Program-made: the position numbers and the translations under genes
Notes under the pieces: generated by a model
What the model saw: only the letters and a program-made list of their open reading frames with translations
Database searches by the model: none
What the model was told of the DNA's origin: nothing
In this document: piece by piece, positions 8,697 to 17,566 of the stretch
Layout of the letters: each line of letters begins with the position of its first letter
How positions within the stretch are numbered: position 1 is the first letter of the stretch
NCBI RefSeq assembly: GCF_023369855.1
Contig: NZ_JAMBPP010000006.1
Location: forward strand, 186,001 to 250,000
DNA length: 64,000 nucleotides
Reading direction: 5' to 3'
DNA from: Actinotalea alkalitolerans
GTDB taxonomy: Bacteria; Actinomycetota; Actinomycetes; Actinomycetales; Cellulomonadaceae

Positions 8697-9959
8697 ATGA
8701 ACAGAACTGTGCGGGTAGGCGCTGCGGCGCTCGCGATCGCCGCTCTCGGACTCGCGGGCTGCGGGCGCGGTGACGCGGACACCGACGGCGGCGCGGCACC
8801 CGAGCCCGCCCAGGAGGTCGCCGAGGGTGAGGCCAGCGGGTCGATCGAGGTCTGGGCCATGGGAACCGAGGGTGAGGCGCTCGGAGCGTTCGCCGAGGCC
8901 TTCGTCGCCGAGAACCCCGAGGTCCAGGTCAACGTCACGGCGATCCCGTGGGACGCCGCGCACGACAAGATCGCGACAGCGATCGCCGGCGGGCAGACCC
9001 CCGACGTCTCCATGATCGGCACCACCTGGATGGGTGAGTTCGCCGCGACCGGCGCCCTGGACCCCACCCCCGAGCTCATCGACCCGTCGATCTTCTTCGA
9101 GGGCGCCTGGGGCAGCACCGACGTCGGCGGCACCCACTACGGCGTGCCGTGGTACGTCGAGACCCGGGTCCTGTACTACCGCAGCGACCTGGTGACCGAG
9201 CCTCCCGGCGACTGGGACGGACTGACCGCCATGGCCGTGCAGGCGCAGGAGGCAGGCGCCGACTGGGGTATCACCCTGCAGGCCGGGCAGACAGGTGCCT
9301 GGCAGACCTTCATGCCGTTCGCCTGGCAGGCCGGTGCGGAGATCCTCACCGAGGACGCCACCGAGTTCACGATCGACTCCCCGGAGTTCGTCGAGGCGCT
9401 GGCCTACTACCAGTCGGTCTTCACCGACGACCTGGCCCCCACCGAGCTGCCGCAGGGCTCGCTCGAGCCCGACTTCATGGCCGGTCGCATCGGCGCCTTC
9501 GTCTCGGGCCCCTGGCACGTCGGCATCCTGAACGACCTGGACGCCGCAGGAATGGAGAACGTCGCCCTGGCACCGCTCCCCGCGGGTGCCCAGCAGGCCT
9601 CGTTCATCGGCGGCGCCAACCTCGCCGTCTTCGAGGACACGGACAACCGTGACGCCGCCTGGAAGTTCGTCGAGTGGCTGAGCCGGCCCGAGGTCCAGGT
9701 CGACTGGTTCGAGACCGTCAACGACCTGCCCTCGGTGGCCTCCGCCTGGGACGACCCCGCGATCACCGACGACGAGAACCTCGCCGTCTTCGGACAGCAG
9801 CTCGAGACTGCCGTCGCCCCGCCCTCGATCCCGACCTGGGAAGAGGTCGCGAGCGTGATCGACAACGAGCTCGAGCGGCTCACCAAGACCGGTGCCGACC
9901 CGCAGGAGGTCGCGACCGCCATCCAGCAGCAGGCGGCCTCCATCGGGACCGGACTCTGA
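8697..9959 (+). CDS. ABC transporter sugar-binding lipoprotein
   Basis: 420 residues. The start at 8697 follows an AGGAGG-type RBS and gives a lipoprotein signal (RTVRVGAAALAIAALGLAGC), so the mature protein is lipid-anchored at its Cys after the LAGC lipobox. The remainder is a cluster B-type solute-binding protein (IEVWAMGTEGEALGAFAEAF; WETVNDLPSV-like C-terminus), which delivers oligosaccharides to the permeases encoded next. First gene of a tightly packed operon behind the LacI-controlled promoter. By analogy with sophorooligosaccharide loci, ligands may be beta-1,2-glucooligosaccharides; this is inferred from the downstream enzymes. Confidence 0.92.
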   Translation: MNRTVRVGAAALAIAALGLAGCGRGDADTDGGAAPEPAQEVAEGEASGSIEVWAMGTEGEALGAFAEAFVAENPEVQVNVTAIPWDAAHDKIATAIAGGQTPDVSMIGTTWMGEFAATGALDPTPELIDPSIFFEGAWGSTDVGGTHYGVPWYVETRVLYYRSDLVTEPPGDWDGLTAMAVQAQEAGADWGITLQAGQTGAWQTFMPFAWQAGAEILTEDATEFTIDSPEFVEALAYYQSVFTDDLAPTELPQGSLEPDFMAGRIGAFVSGPWHVGILNDLDAAGMENVALAPLPAGAQQASFIGGANLAVFEDTDNRDAAWKFVEWLSRPEVQVDWFETVNDLPSVASAWDDPAITDDENLAVFGQQLETAVAPPSIPTWEEVASVIDNELERLTKTGADPQEVATAIQQQAASIGTGL

Positions 9960-9960
9960 C

Positions 9961-10989
9961 ATGTCCACCCCGACCGTGGTCCGGTCCGGCGCGCAGGCGT
10001 CGGGCCGGACCGGCTCCCAGACGCTGCGCAAGCACCCCCCGCTCTACCGCCGCCGCACCCGTGCGGCCTGGGGCTTCGCGCTCCCGTTCGTGCTGCTCTT
10101 CGTCACGTTCACCGCCGGGCCGGTGCTGATGTCGCTGGGGATGGCCGTCACCGACATCAGGAGCCGGGACCTGCGCAACCCCTTCGCGGTCGAGTTCGTC
10201 GGCCTGGACAACTTCGTGACCGTGCTGCAGGACCCGCTGTTCCTCAAGGCCGCCGGCAACACCGCCTACTTCGTCCTGGTCGGCGTGCCGTTGACCCTGG
10301 GGCTCTCGCTGGGCATCGCGGTGATCCTCAACGCGGGCATCACCCGGTTCAAGACCCTGTTCCGGGTGGGCTACTACATGCCCGTGGTCACCAGCATCGT
10401 CGCGGTGGCCGTGGTGTGGCGGTTCCTGCTCCACCCCGACGCCGGGCTGATCAACGAGGTGCTCGGCTGGGTCGGCATCGACGGGCCGCACTGGCTCGCG
10501 AGCACCACCTGGGCCATGCCCTCGATGATCGCGATGGCCACCTGGCGGTCGATCGGGACCCTCATCATCATCTTCCTGGCCGGCCTGCAGGGGGTGCCCA
10601 CCTCGCTGCACGAGGCCGCAGCCCTCGACGGCGCCAACGCCTGGCAGCGGTTCCGGAACATCACCCTGCCCACGATGCGCCCGACGCTGCTGTTCGGCGC
10701 GGTGATCACCGGGATCGGCTACGTGCAGTTCTTCGAGGAGCCCTTCGTCATGACCCAGGGCGGTCCCCTCAACAGCACCCTGTCCGTCGCCTACCAGACG
10801 TACAACCAGTTCGGGTTCGGGAACTACGGCTACGCCGCCGCGATGAGCTACGTGCTGTTCCTCGCGGTCGTCATCCTGACCGTCATCCAGTTCCGGTTCC
10901 TCGGGGAGCGCGACACCCCGCGACGCCGACGCCTGTGGCGTCGTCGCCCCGCACCGACCGCCGTCGCCAGGCAGGAGATCGGACGATGA
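9961..10989 (+). CDS. ABC sugar permease, inner-membrane subunit 1 (MalF type)
   Basis: 342 residues with six expected membrane segments and the cytoplasmic EAA loop EAAALDGANAWQRFRNITLP that docks the ATPase. The start ATG lies one base after the binding-protein stop. It forms the channel with the next gene. No ATPase gene is encoded in the locus, so a shared MsiK-type ATPase elsewhere in the genome is presumably used, as is common for actinobacterial CUT1 systems. Confidence 0.92.
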   Translation: MSTPTVVRSGAQASGRTGSQTLRKHPPLYRRRTRAAWGFALPFVLLFVTFTAGPVLMSLGMAVTDIRSRDLRNPFAVEFVGLDNFVTVLQDPLFLKAAGNTAYFVLVGVPLTLGLSLGIAVILNAGITRFKTLFRVGYYMPVVTSIVAVAVVWRFLLHPDAGLINEVLGWVGIDGPHWLASTTWAMPSMIAMATWRSIGTLIIIFLAGLQGVPTSLHEAAALDGANAWQRFRNITLPTMRPTLLFGAVITGIGYVQFFEEPFVMTQGGPLNSTLSVAYQTYNQFGFGNYGYAAAMSYVLFLAVVILTVIQFRFLGERDTPRRRRLWRRRPAPTAVARQEIGR

Positions 10990-11894
10990 GCACCACGACC
11001 GGACGCACCCAGCCGCCACCCACCGAGCCGACGACCGACGCCCCCGTGCAGCACCGCACCAAGGAGCGGCCGATCGGCGAGGCCCGGCCCAACCCCTTCG
11101 CCTACCTGATCCTCGGCGTGGGCCTGATCGTGGTGATGAGCCCGTTCGCGTGGATGGCGCTCAGCTCGGTCAAGAGCGCCGGAGAGATCCGCCAGGTCCC
11201 GCCGACCTGGTGGCCGGAGGCGCCGACCCTGGACAACTTCACCGCGCTGTTCGAGCGGCTGGACTTCCCGCAGTTCTTCGCCAACTCGACCATCGTGGCC
11301 ACCGCGGTGACCCTGGGGAACCTGGTGTTCTGCTCGATGCTCGGCTACGTCCTGGCCAAGTCGGAGTTCGCCGGCAAGAAGCTGCTGTTCCGGCTCGTGC
11401 TCGGCACGCTGATGATCCCCGGGATGGTCACCCTGGTCCCGCTGTTCGTGATGGTCGCGAACATGGGCCTGGTCAACACCTACATGGGGCTGATCCTGCC
11501 GTTCCTGGCTGCACCGTTCGGCGTGTTCCTCATGCGGCAGTTCTTCCTCGGCATCCCCGACGAGCTGATCGACGCGGCGCGCGTGGACGGGGCGAGCGAG
11601 CTGCGGATCTTCCTGCAGATCGTCATGCCGCTGGCCAAGCCTGCCCTCGCGACGCTCGCGATCCTGACCTTCCTGGGGTCGTGGAACAACTTCCTGTGGC
11701 CGCTGGTCGTGGCGACCACCGAGGACAAGTACACCCTCCCGGTGGCCCTGGCCCTGTACTCCACCGGCCAGAACCAGACCGACTACGGGCTGCTGCTCGC
11801 CGGCGCCGTGGTGGTCGTCGTGCCCGTGCTGGTCGTCTTCCTGATCCTCCAGCGGTACTTCGTGCAGGGCGTCGCGATGACGGGCATCAAGTGA
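10986..11894 (+). CDS. ABC sugar permease, inner-membrane subunit 2 (MalG type)
   Basis: 302 residues; ATGA overlap with the previous gene. Contains the EAA loop DAARVDGASELRIFLQIVMP and the C-terminal tail RYFVQGVAMTGIK typical of CUT1 MalG-like subunits. The first ~35 residues are hydrophilic and Pro/Thr-rich. Partner of the preceding permease in oligosaccharide import. Confidence 0.92.
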   Translation: MSTTTGRTQPPPTEPTTDAPVQHRTKERPIGEARPNPFAYLILGVGLIVVMSPFAWMALSSVKSAGEIRQVPPTWWPEAPTLDNFTALFERLDFPQFFANSTIVATAVTLGNLVFCSMLGYVLAKSEFAGKKLLFRLVLGTLMIPGMVTLVPLFVMVANMGLVNTYMGLILPFLAAPFGVFLMRQFFLGIPDELIDAARVDGASELRIFLQIVMPLAKPALATLAILTFLGSWNNFLWPLVVATTEDKYTLPVALALYSTGQNQTDYGLLLAGAVVVVVPVLVVFLILQRYFVQGVAMTGIK

Positions 11895-14800
11895 CGGCGC
11901 AGCAGGTCGGCTCGGGCTCGGGGCTGCGCGCGGTCGTGGTCGACGGCGGCGGGCTGGCCTCGCTCGGGACCGGGTCGATCGAGCTGGTGCAGCACGCCGC
12001 GTCGGCCCTCGAGCCGGGGCTGCTCCAGCTGTGGGTCCGCGACCGAGCCGCCGGGACGTGCCACCCGCTGCTCGGTGCGGGGTCGGGCTCCCTGGCCACG
12101 GCGGGAGACGGCGAGCTCACCGTCACCGGCGGGGAGCAGGGGGTCGATGGCGGCGGCCTGCGCTGGCGGGCGACCCTCGCGCTGCACCCCGAGCAGCTCG
12201 CGTGGGCCTGGCACGTCGAGGTGTCGAACGACGGCCCGGGCCCCCGCGAGATCGACGTGGTGCACGCGCACGACGTCGCCCTGGCAGCACCCGGTGCCCT
12301 GCACGCCAACGAGCTCTACATCAGCCAGTACCTCGACGTGTCCCCGCTGGACGGTCCCACGGGGACGGCGCTCGCCGTGCGGCAGAACCTCCCGCAGGCC
12401 GGCACGCACCCCTGGTGCGTGCTGGCGGCCGACCCCGCGGTGACCTCGTGGGCCACCGACGCGCTCGACGTGCACGGCCGGACCGGCCGTTCAGGCCGTG
12501 GGACCGGTCCGGTCGGTGACCTGCCCGGTCGCCGGTGGCAGCACGAGCACACCCTGGCCACCCTCCAGACCCGCACCGCGACGCTCGCGCGGGGCGACCT
12601 GCTGGACGTCACGTTCGCCGGGCTGCTCCTCGAGGACCACCCCGGTGCGACCTCGCCCGACGACGTCGCGCTGGTCGAGCGGGCCCTCGCCCTCGCCCGT
12701 GAGACGCGCTCCGCGAGCCGTGACGGGGGCGACCCTGCGGCGCGCTCCGCGGCCCCCGCCCCCAGCGGCCCGTACGACCAGGGCCGTGAGCTGCGATCCG
12801 GTCCGCTCGGCCCGGACGAGCTGCGCGACCGCTGGCCCGAGCCGTGGCAGGTGGTCGAGCGCGACGAGGGCGGCGAGCTGCTGTCCTTCTTCGCCGGGGA
12901 CGAGCACGTGGTGACCCAGGCCAAGGAGCTCGACGTGCTCCGGCCGCACGGCACCCTGCTGCGCACGGGGGACCGCGCTGCGCCCGACGCCCACAGCCTG
13001 ACGGTCACCGCATGGATGGCCGGGTCACCGTTGTCGTACCTGACCCGCGGTCACGCCACCACCGGTCGGGTGCTGACCACGGTGCGTGGCTACCTCGGGA
13101 TGCACCGCGCCTACGGGCTGCGGGTCCTGGTCGAGGTCGACGGGCGCTGGCGGCTGCTCGACCTGCCCTCGGCCTTCGCGATGACCCCGGACTCCGCCCG
13201 CTGGGTCCACGTGGTCGCCCCGAGCGGTGGTGACGTGGGAGGCACCGTCGAGATGAGGACGGTGCTGCCGGCGGGTGGGCACCACGCCGAGCTGCAGGTG
13301 GACGTCGTCGGGCCGCCTCGCAGGGTGCTGGTGGCCCTCCACCTGGCCACTGAGCAGGACCCGCTCCCCGCGGCGGCGGACGCGGTGCGCACCTCGCCGA
13401 CCACCGAGGGGGTCGTGGTGCACGTGCGTGGCCCGGGCGACCTCGAGCAGGCCCTGGAGGTGCGGGCCACGGCCCCCGTCGAGGTCGGTGACGACAGCCC
13501 GCTCTTCGACGACGGCGTGCACCGGACCGACGCGGTGGTCACCCTCCTGACCCCACCGGTCCAGGCCCTCGGCCTCCGCCTGAGCCTGGGCGCAGCGCCT
13601 GACGGCGACATGGACTCGCAGTGGTGGCGCGAGGTCACCTCGATCCGGGTCGCGGGCGACGGCGAAGGGGTCGACACGCTCGCGGTGAGCCTTCCGTGGC
13701 TGGTCCGCGACGCCTTCGTCCACCACCTCGCGCCGCGCGGCCTCGAGCAGTACACCGGCGGCGCGTGGGGCACCCGAGACGTCACCCAGGGGCCGCTCGA
13801 GCTGCTGCTCGCCCTCGACCGGCTCGAGGACGCCCGACGGCTGCTGCTCTCGGTCTTCGCGGCGCAGAACCTCGACGGCTCGTGGCCCCAGGCCTTCGGC
13901 TTCCTGCCCGGCGACGAGCACTTCCGCCACGAGCCGCCGCACGGCGACGTCGTGCACTGGCCCGTCCTGGCCCTCGGGCGCTACCTGCTCGCCTCGGCCG
14001 ACGGCACGGTCCTGGACGAGCAGGTGCCCTGGTACACGCCCGCCGCCAGCGGCGAGCCGACCGCCGGTGGCGCGACCACGCTCGCCGACCACGTCGACCG
14101 TGCGCTGGCCTGCGCCCGGGCGGGGATGCTCCCCGGGACGCACCTGGTCGCCTACGGGCACGGTGACTGGAACGACTCCCTGCAGCCCGCCGACCCCGCC
14201 ATGGCGCGGACCATGGCCAGCGCGTGGACCGTCACCCTCCACCACCAGTCCCTGCGCACCCTCGCCGAGGGTCTGACCGCCGCGGGACGCCCGGCCGGCG
14301 CACCGGCCACTCTGCACGTCGAGGCGTTGCGTACCGAGGCCGAGGCGATCGCCGGGGACCTGCACCGCCACCTCCTGGTCGACGGCGAGCTCGCGGGCTA
14401 CGTCCAGCTCGGGGAGCCCGAGGGCGCGCACGTGCCCGTGCTCCGGCACCTCGTGCACCCCCGTGACTCGGCGACCGGACTGCGGCACGGTGCGCTGCAG
14501 ATCGTGCACGCGCTGGGCGACGACCTGCTCAGCCCCGAGCAGGCCCGTCACCACGTGGCCCTGGTGCGCGAGCACCTCATGGGCGTGGATGGCGTACGGC
14601 TCTTCGACCGGCCTCCCGGCTACCACGGCGGGGAGACCCGCCACTTCCAGCGGGCCGAGACCGCGACCTTCGTCGGGCGCGAGATCGGGCTGATGTACGT
14701 GCACGCCCACCTGCGGTGGTGCGAGGCGATGGCCCGCTGGGGCGACCCCGAGGCGCTGTGGCTCGGCGTCCGGCAGGTCCTCGCCCCCGGGGTGCTCGAC

Positions 14801-15274
14801 GTGGTGCCCGGCGCGAGGCGCCGGCAGGCGAACACCTACGCCTCGAGCTCGGACGCCGCGGTGCTCGACCGGGACGACTTCAGCGCGCGGTACGCCGAGG
14901 TCCTGACCGGGGCGACCGGTCTCGAGGGTGGGTGGCGGGTCTACTCCTCGGGCCCTGGGGTGCTCGTGCGGATCCTCACCCAGTCCCTGCTCGGCGTGCG
15001 CCGGCGTGGAGGTCAGGTCGAGATCGACCCGGTGCTGCCCCGCGCCCTGGACGGGCTGACGGCGAGCGTCCCGTTGGCCGGCGGTCACCTGCGGCTGCGC
15101 TACCGGGTGGGTCCTGGTGGCAGCGGGGTGACCTCGCTGCGGCTCGGCGACCGGGTGCTCACCGGTCCGCGCACGGCCAACCCGTACCGCGCGGGCGGGA
15201 CGGTCCTGGACCTGGCCGATCTCGCGGCCACGCTGCGCGGGGACGCGCCCGAGCTCGAGGTGCACCTGCCGTGA
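11891..15274 (+). CDS. GH94-family phosphorylase, probably 1,2-beta-oligoglucan phosphorylase-like
   Basis: 1127 residues, GTG start overlapping the permease stop. GH94 hallmarks are an N-terminal beta-sandwich and an (alpha/alpha)6 catalytic barrel carrying GDWNDSLQ at residues 758-765; the Asp of GDWND is the family's general acid. GH94 enzymes split beta-glucosides with phosphate, yielding glucose-1-phosphate. At ~1130 residues it is far longer than cellobiose phosphorylases (~820) and close to the 1,2-beta-oligoglucan phosphorylases. Those also lie beside a GH3 beta-glucosidase and a sugar ABC transporter, as here. No signal peptide, so it acts in the cytoplasm. The linkage specificity is inferred from length and context. 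Confidence 0.78.
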   Translation: MTAQQVGSGSGLRAVVVDGGGLASLGTGSIELVQHAASALEPGLLQLWVRDRAAGTCHPLLGAGSGSLATAGDGELTVTGGEQGVDGGGLRWRATLALHPEQLAWAWHVEVSNDGPGPREIDVVHAHDVALAAPGALHANELYISQYLDVSPLDGPTGTALAVRQNLPQAGTHPWCVLAADPAVTSWATDALDVHGRTGRSGRGTGPVGDLPGRRWQHEHTLATLQTRTATLARGDLLDVTFAGLLLEDHPGATSPDDVALVERALALARETRSASRDGGDPAARSAAPAPSGPYDQGRELRSGPLGPDELRDRWPEPWQVVERDEGGELLSFFAGDEHVVTQAKELDVLRPHGTLLRTGDRAAPDAHSLTVTAWMAGSPLSYLTRGHATTGRVLTTVRGYLGMHRAYGLRVLVEVDGRWRLLDLPSAFAMTPDSARWVHVVAPSGGDVGGTVEMRTVLPAGGHHAELQVDVVGPPRRVLVALHLATEQDPLPAAADAVRTSPTTEGVVVHVRGPGDLEQALEVRATAPVEVGDDSPLFDDGVHRTDAVVTLLTPPVQALGLRLSLGAAPDGDMDSQWWREVTSIRVAGDGEGVDTLAVSLPWLVRDAFVHHLAPRGLEQYTGGAWGTRDVTQGPLELLLALDRLEDARRLLLSVFAAQNLDGSWPQAFGFLPGDEHFRHEPPHGDVVHWPVLALGRYLLASADGTVLDEQVPWYTPAASGEPTAGGATTLADHVDRALACARAGMLPGTHLVAYGHGDWNDSLQPADPAMARTMASAWTVTLHHQSLRTLAEGLTAAGRPAGAPATLHVEALRTEAEAIAGDLHRHLLVDGELAGYVQLGEPEGAHVPVLRHLVHPRDSATGLRHGALQIVHALGDDLLSPEQARHHVALVREHLMGVDGVRLFDRPPGYHGGETRHFQRAETATFVGREIGLMYVHAHLRWCEAMARWGDPEALWLGVRQVLAPGVLDVVPGARRRQANTYASSSDAAVLDRDDFSARYAEVLTGATGLEGGWRVYSSGPGVLVRILTQSLLGVRRRGGQVEIDPVLPRALDGLTASVPLAGGHLRLRYRVGPGGSGVTSLRLGDRVLTGPRTANPYRAGGTVLDLADLAATLRGDAPELEVHLP

Positions 15275-17541
15275 CGGCCCACGACGTGACATCGCGGGTA
15301 CGTCCGTGGTCCGACCCCGACCTCCCGGTCGCCCGGCGGGCCGCTGCGCTGCTCGCGGCGATGACCCTCCAGGAGAAGGTCGGCCAGCTCCACCAGGTCG
15401 CCAACCCCGACCCGGAGCGGGACGCCGCGGCGCTCGCGGCGGGGACCTTCGGCACCTGCATCGTCGCGAGCGGGCAGCACGCCGGGAACGTCCGCGACAC
15501 CGGGACCCAGGCCACGGCGGTCAACGACCTGCAGCGTGCGGCGGTCCAGACCTCGCGGCTGGGCATCCCGCTGATCATCGCCCGGGACGTCATCCACGGG
15601 CACCGCACCGTGTTCCCCGTGCCGCTCGGGCAGGCGGCGTCCTTCGACGCCGAGCTGGTGCGTGACTGCGCACGGGTCGCCGCGCGTGAGGCCACGGCCG
15701 ACGGGGTGCGGTGGACCTTCGCCCCCATGCTCGACGTCGCGCAGGACCCTCGGTGGGGACGGGTCGCCGAGGGGTGGGGCGAGGACGTCTGGCTCGCCTC
15801 GCACCTGGGCGTGGCCGCGGTCGAGGGGTTCCAGGGCGGCCCGGACGGCGGCGACCTCGCCGCCCCCGAGGCGATGGCCGCGTGCGCCAAGCACTACGTG
15901 GGCTACGGCCTGGTCCAGGGCGGGCGCGACTACGCCGAGGTCGACATCGGCCCGATCACCCTGCACAACCGGCACCTGCGCCCGTTCCGGGCGGTCATCG
16001 ACGCGGGGGTGGCCACGGTCATGAGCGCCTTCCACACCCTGGACGCGGTACCGGTCACGGCGCACGTCGCGCTGCTGCGCGAGCACCTGCGCGACGACCT
16101 CGGCTTCACCGGACCGGTCGTCAGCGACTGGGGGGCCGTGGGAGAGCTGCGGCACCACGGGATGGCTGCTGACGACGGAGGTGCGGCCGTGCTCGCCCTG
16201 CGTGCGGGAGTCGACATCGACATGGTCACCGGTGCCTACAGCGGGCACCTGGCGAGGCTGGTCGGCGACGGCGTGGTCGACGAGGCCCTCGTGGACGAGG
16301 CGGTGCTGCGCGTGCTGACCCTCAAGCTGCGGCTCGGCCTCTTCGAGGACCCGTACACCGACCCGTCCCGGGCAGCCGCCGTCCACCTCACCCCCGAGCA
16401 CCGCGGGCTGGCCCGGCGCGCGGCGGCCTCGGCGGTCGTGGTGCTGCGCAACGACGGCGTCCTGCCTCTCGAGGCACCGCCCCGCCACGTGCACGTCACC
16501 GGGCCGTTCGCGACCGCCACCGGCGAGCTCTTCGGGACCTGGACCCTCGACGGTCGCGCCGAGGACGTCGTGAGCATCGCTGCCGCCGTCTCCGAGCGCT
16601 TCGAGGGGACGGCGCACCAGGACAGGCCCACCCGCGTGACGGTCGACGACGGCCGGTTCCCCGACGAGTCCCACCTGCGGGCGCGGGAGGCCGACGTGGT
16701 GATCGCCTGCGTGGGGGAGCACCCCCTGCGCAGCGGCGAGGCCAACTCGGTGGCCTCCCTCGACCTCCCGCCCGGGCAGGTCGAGCACCTCGAGGCCCTG
16801 GCCCGGGTGAGCCGCCGGCTGGTTGTGGTGGTGCTGACCGGGCGACCGCTCGCCCTCGAGCGGCTCGCGCACCTCGGCTCGGCGCTCGTGCTGGTCTTCC
16901 ACCCCGGCGTCGAGGGTGGCCACGGTGTGGTCGACGTGCTCAGCGGTGACGCCCCGGCGAGCGGTCGACTGCCCTCCTCGCTGCCCTGGACCACCGGTCA
17001 GGTCCCGCTGCACCACGACCACCTGCCGACCGGCAGGCCGCTGCACCCCGACGGTCCCGAGGGCCGCTATCGCGACCACCGCGACACCGCGCAGTACCCG
17101 TTCGGCTTCGGTCTGGGCTACTCGCCGGTGACGTACACCGACCTCGTGCTCTCGGCGACCGTGCTCGGTCCGGGTGAGGTGGTCCGGGCCAGCGTGCGGG
17201 TGACCAACGTGGGGACCCGCCCCGTCGTGGAGACCGTCCAGCTCTACGCGCGGGCGCACGTCTCGACCATCTCCCGGCCGGTCAGCGAGCTGGTCGGGGT
17301 GCGCCGGGTGGTGCTCGCCCCGGGCGAGCAGCAGGAGGTCGGGTTCGAGATCGACCAGCACGTGCTCTCCCATCGGGACGCCCTCGGCCGAGAACGTCGT
17401 GAGCCGGGCCCGTTCACCCTCCGGATCGCCCCGTACGCGGGGGCCGGGGTGACGGCACGGCTCGACGTCGTCTCCTCGCCTGCACGCACCGGCACCACCG
17501 GGGAGGGAGGTGGCGCCCGGCTCGACCCCATCGACCGATGA
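15271..17541 (+). CDS. GH3 beta-glucosidase (BglX type)
   Basis: 756 residues, GTG start overlapping the phosphorylase stop. Domains: GH3 N-terminal barrel (MTLQEKVGQLHQV; RDVIHGHRTVFPVPLGQ; KHYVGYG), catalytic nucleophile Asp286 in VVSDWGAV, C-terminal alpha/beta domain (VGEHPLRSGEANSVASLDLP) and Fn3-like domain (VRVTNVGTRPVVETVQLYAR). No secretion signal. It should hydrolyse short beta-glucosides in the cytoplasm, probably sophorose-type disaccharides left by the phosphorylase; that substrate is inferred from the operon. It is a different gene from the truncated GH3 at the start of the window. Confidence 0.9.
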   Translation: MTAHDVTSRVRPWSDPDLPVARRAAALLAAMTLQEKVGQLHQVANPDPERDAAALAAGTFGTCIVASGQHAGNVRDTGTQATAVNDLQRAAVQTSRLGIPLIIARDVIHGHRTVFPVPLGQAASFDAELVRDCARVAAREATADGVRWTFAPMLDVAQDPRWGRVAEGWGEDVWLASHLGVAAVEGFQGGPDGGDLAAPEAMAACAKHYVGYGLVQGGRDYAEVDIGPITLHNRHLRPFRAVIDAGVATVMSAFHTLDAVPVTAHVALLREHLRDDLGFTGPVVSDWGAVGELRHHGMAADDGGAAVLALRAGVDIDMVTGAYSGHLARLVGDGVVDEALVDEAVLRVLTLKLRLGLFEDPYTDPSRAAAVHLTPEHRGLARRAAASAVVVLRNDGVLPLEAPPRHVHVTGPFATATGELFGTWTLDGRAEDVVSIAAAVSERFEGTAHQDRPTRVTVDDGRFPDESHLRAREADVVIACVGEHPLRSGEANSVASLDLPPGQVEHLEALARVSRRLVVVVLTGRPLALERLAHLGSALVLVFHPGVEGGHGVVDVLSGDAPASGRLPSSLPWTTGQVPLHHDHLPTGRPLHPDGPEGRYRDHRDTAQYPFGFGLGYSPVTYTDLVLSATVLGPGEVVRASVRVTNVGTRPVVETVQLYARAHVSTISRPVSELVGVRRVVLAPGEQQEVGFEIDQHVLSHRDALGRERREPGPFTLRIAPYAGAGVTARLDVVSSPARTGTTGEGGGARLDPIDR

Positions 17542-17566
17542 CGTTCGACGAAAGGACTCGAGACAG

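Noticed and set aside
9961-11894. A transporter ATPase gene in the sugar operon
   Set aside because: No Walker A or ABC signature occurs between the permeases and the phosphorylase; the ATPase must be encoded elsewhere.
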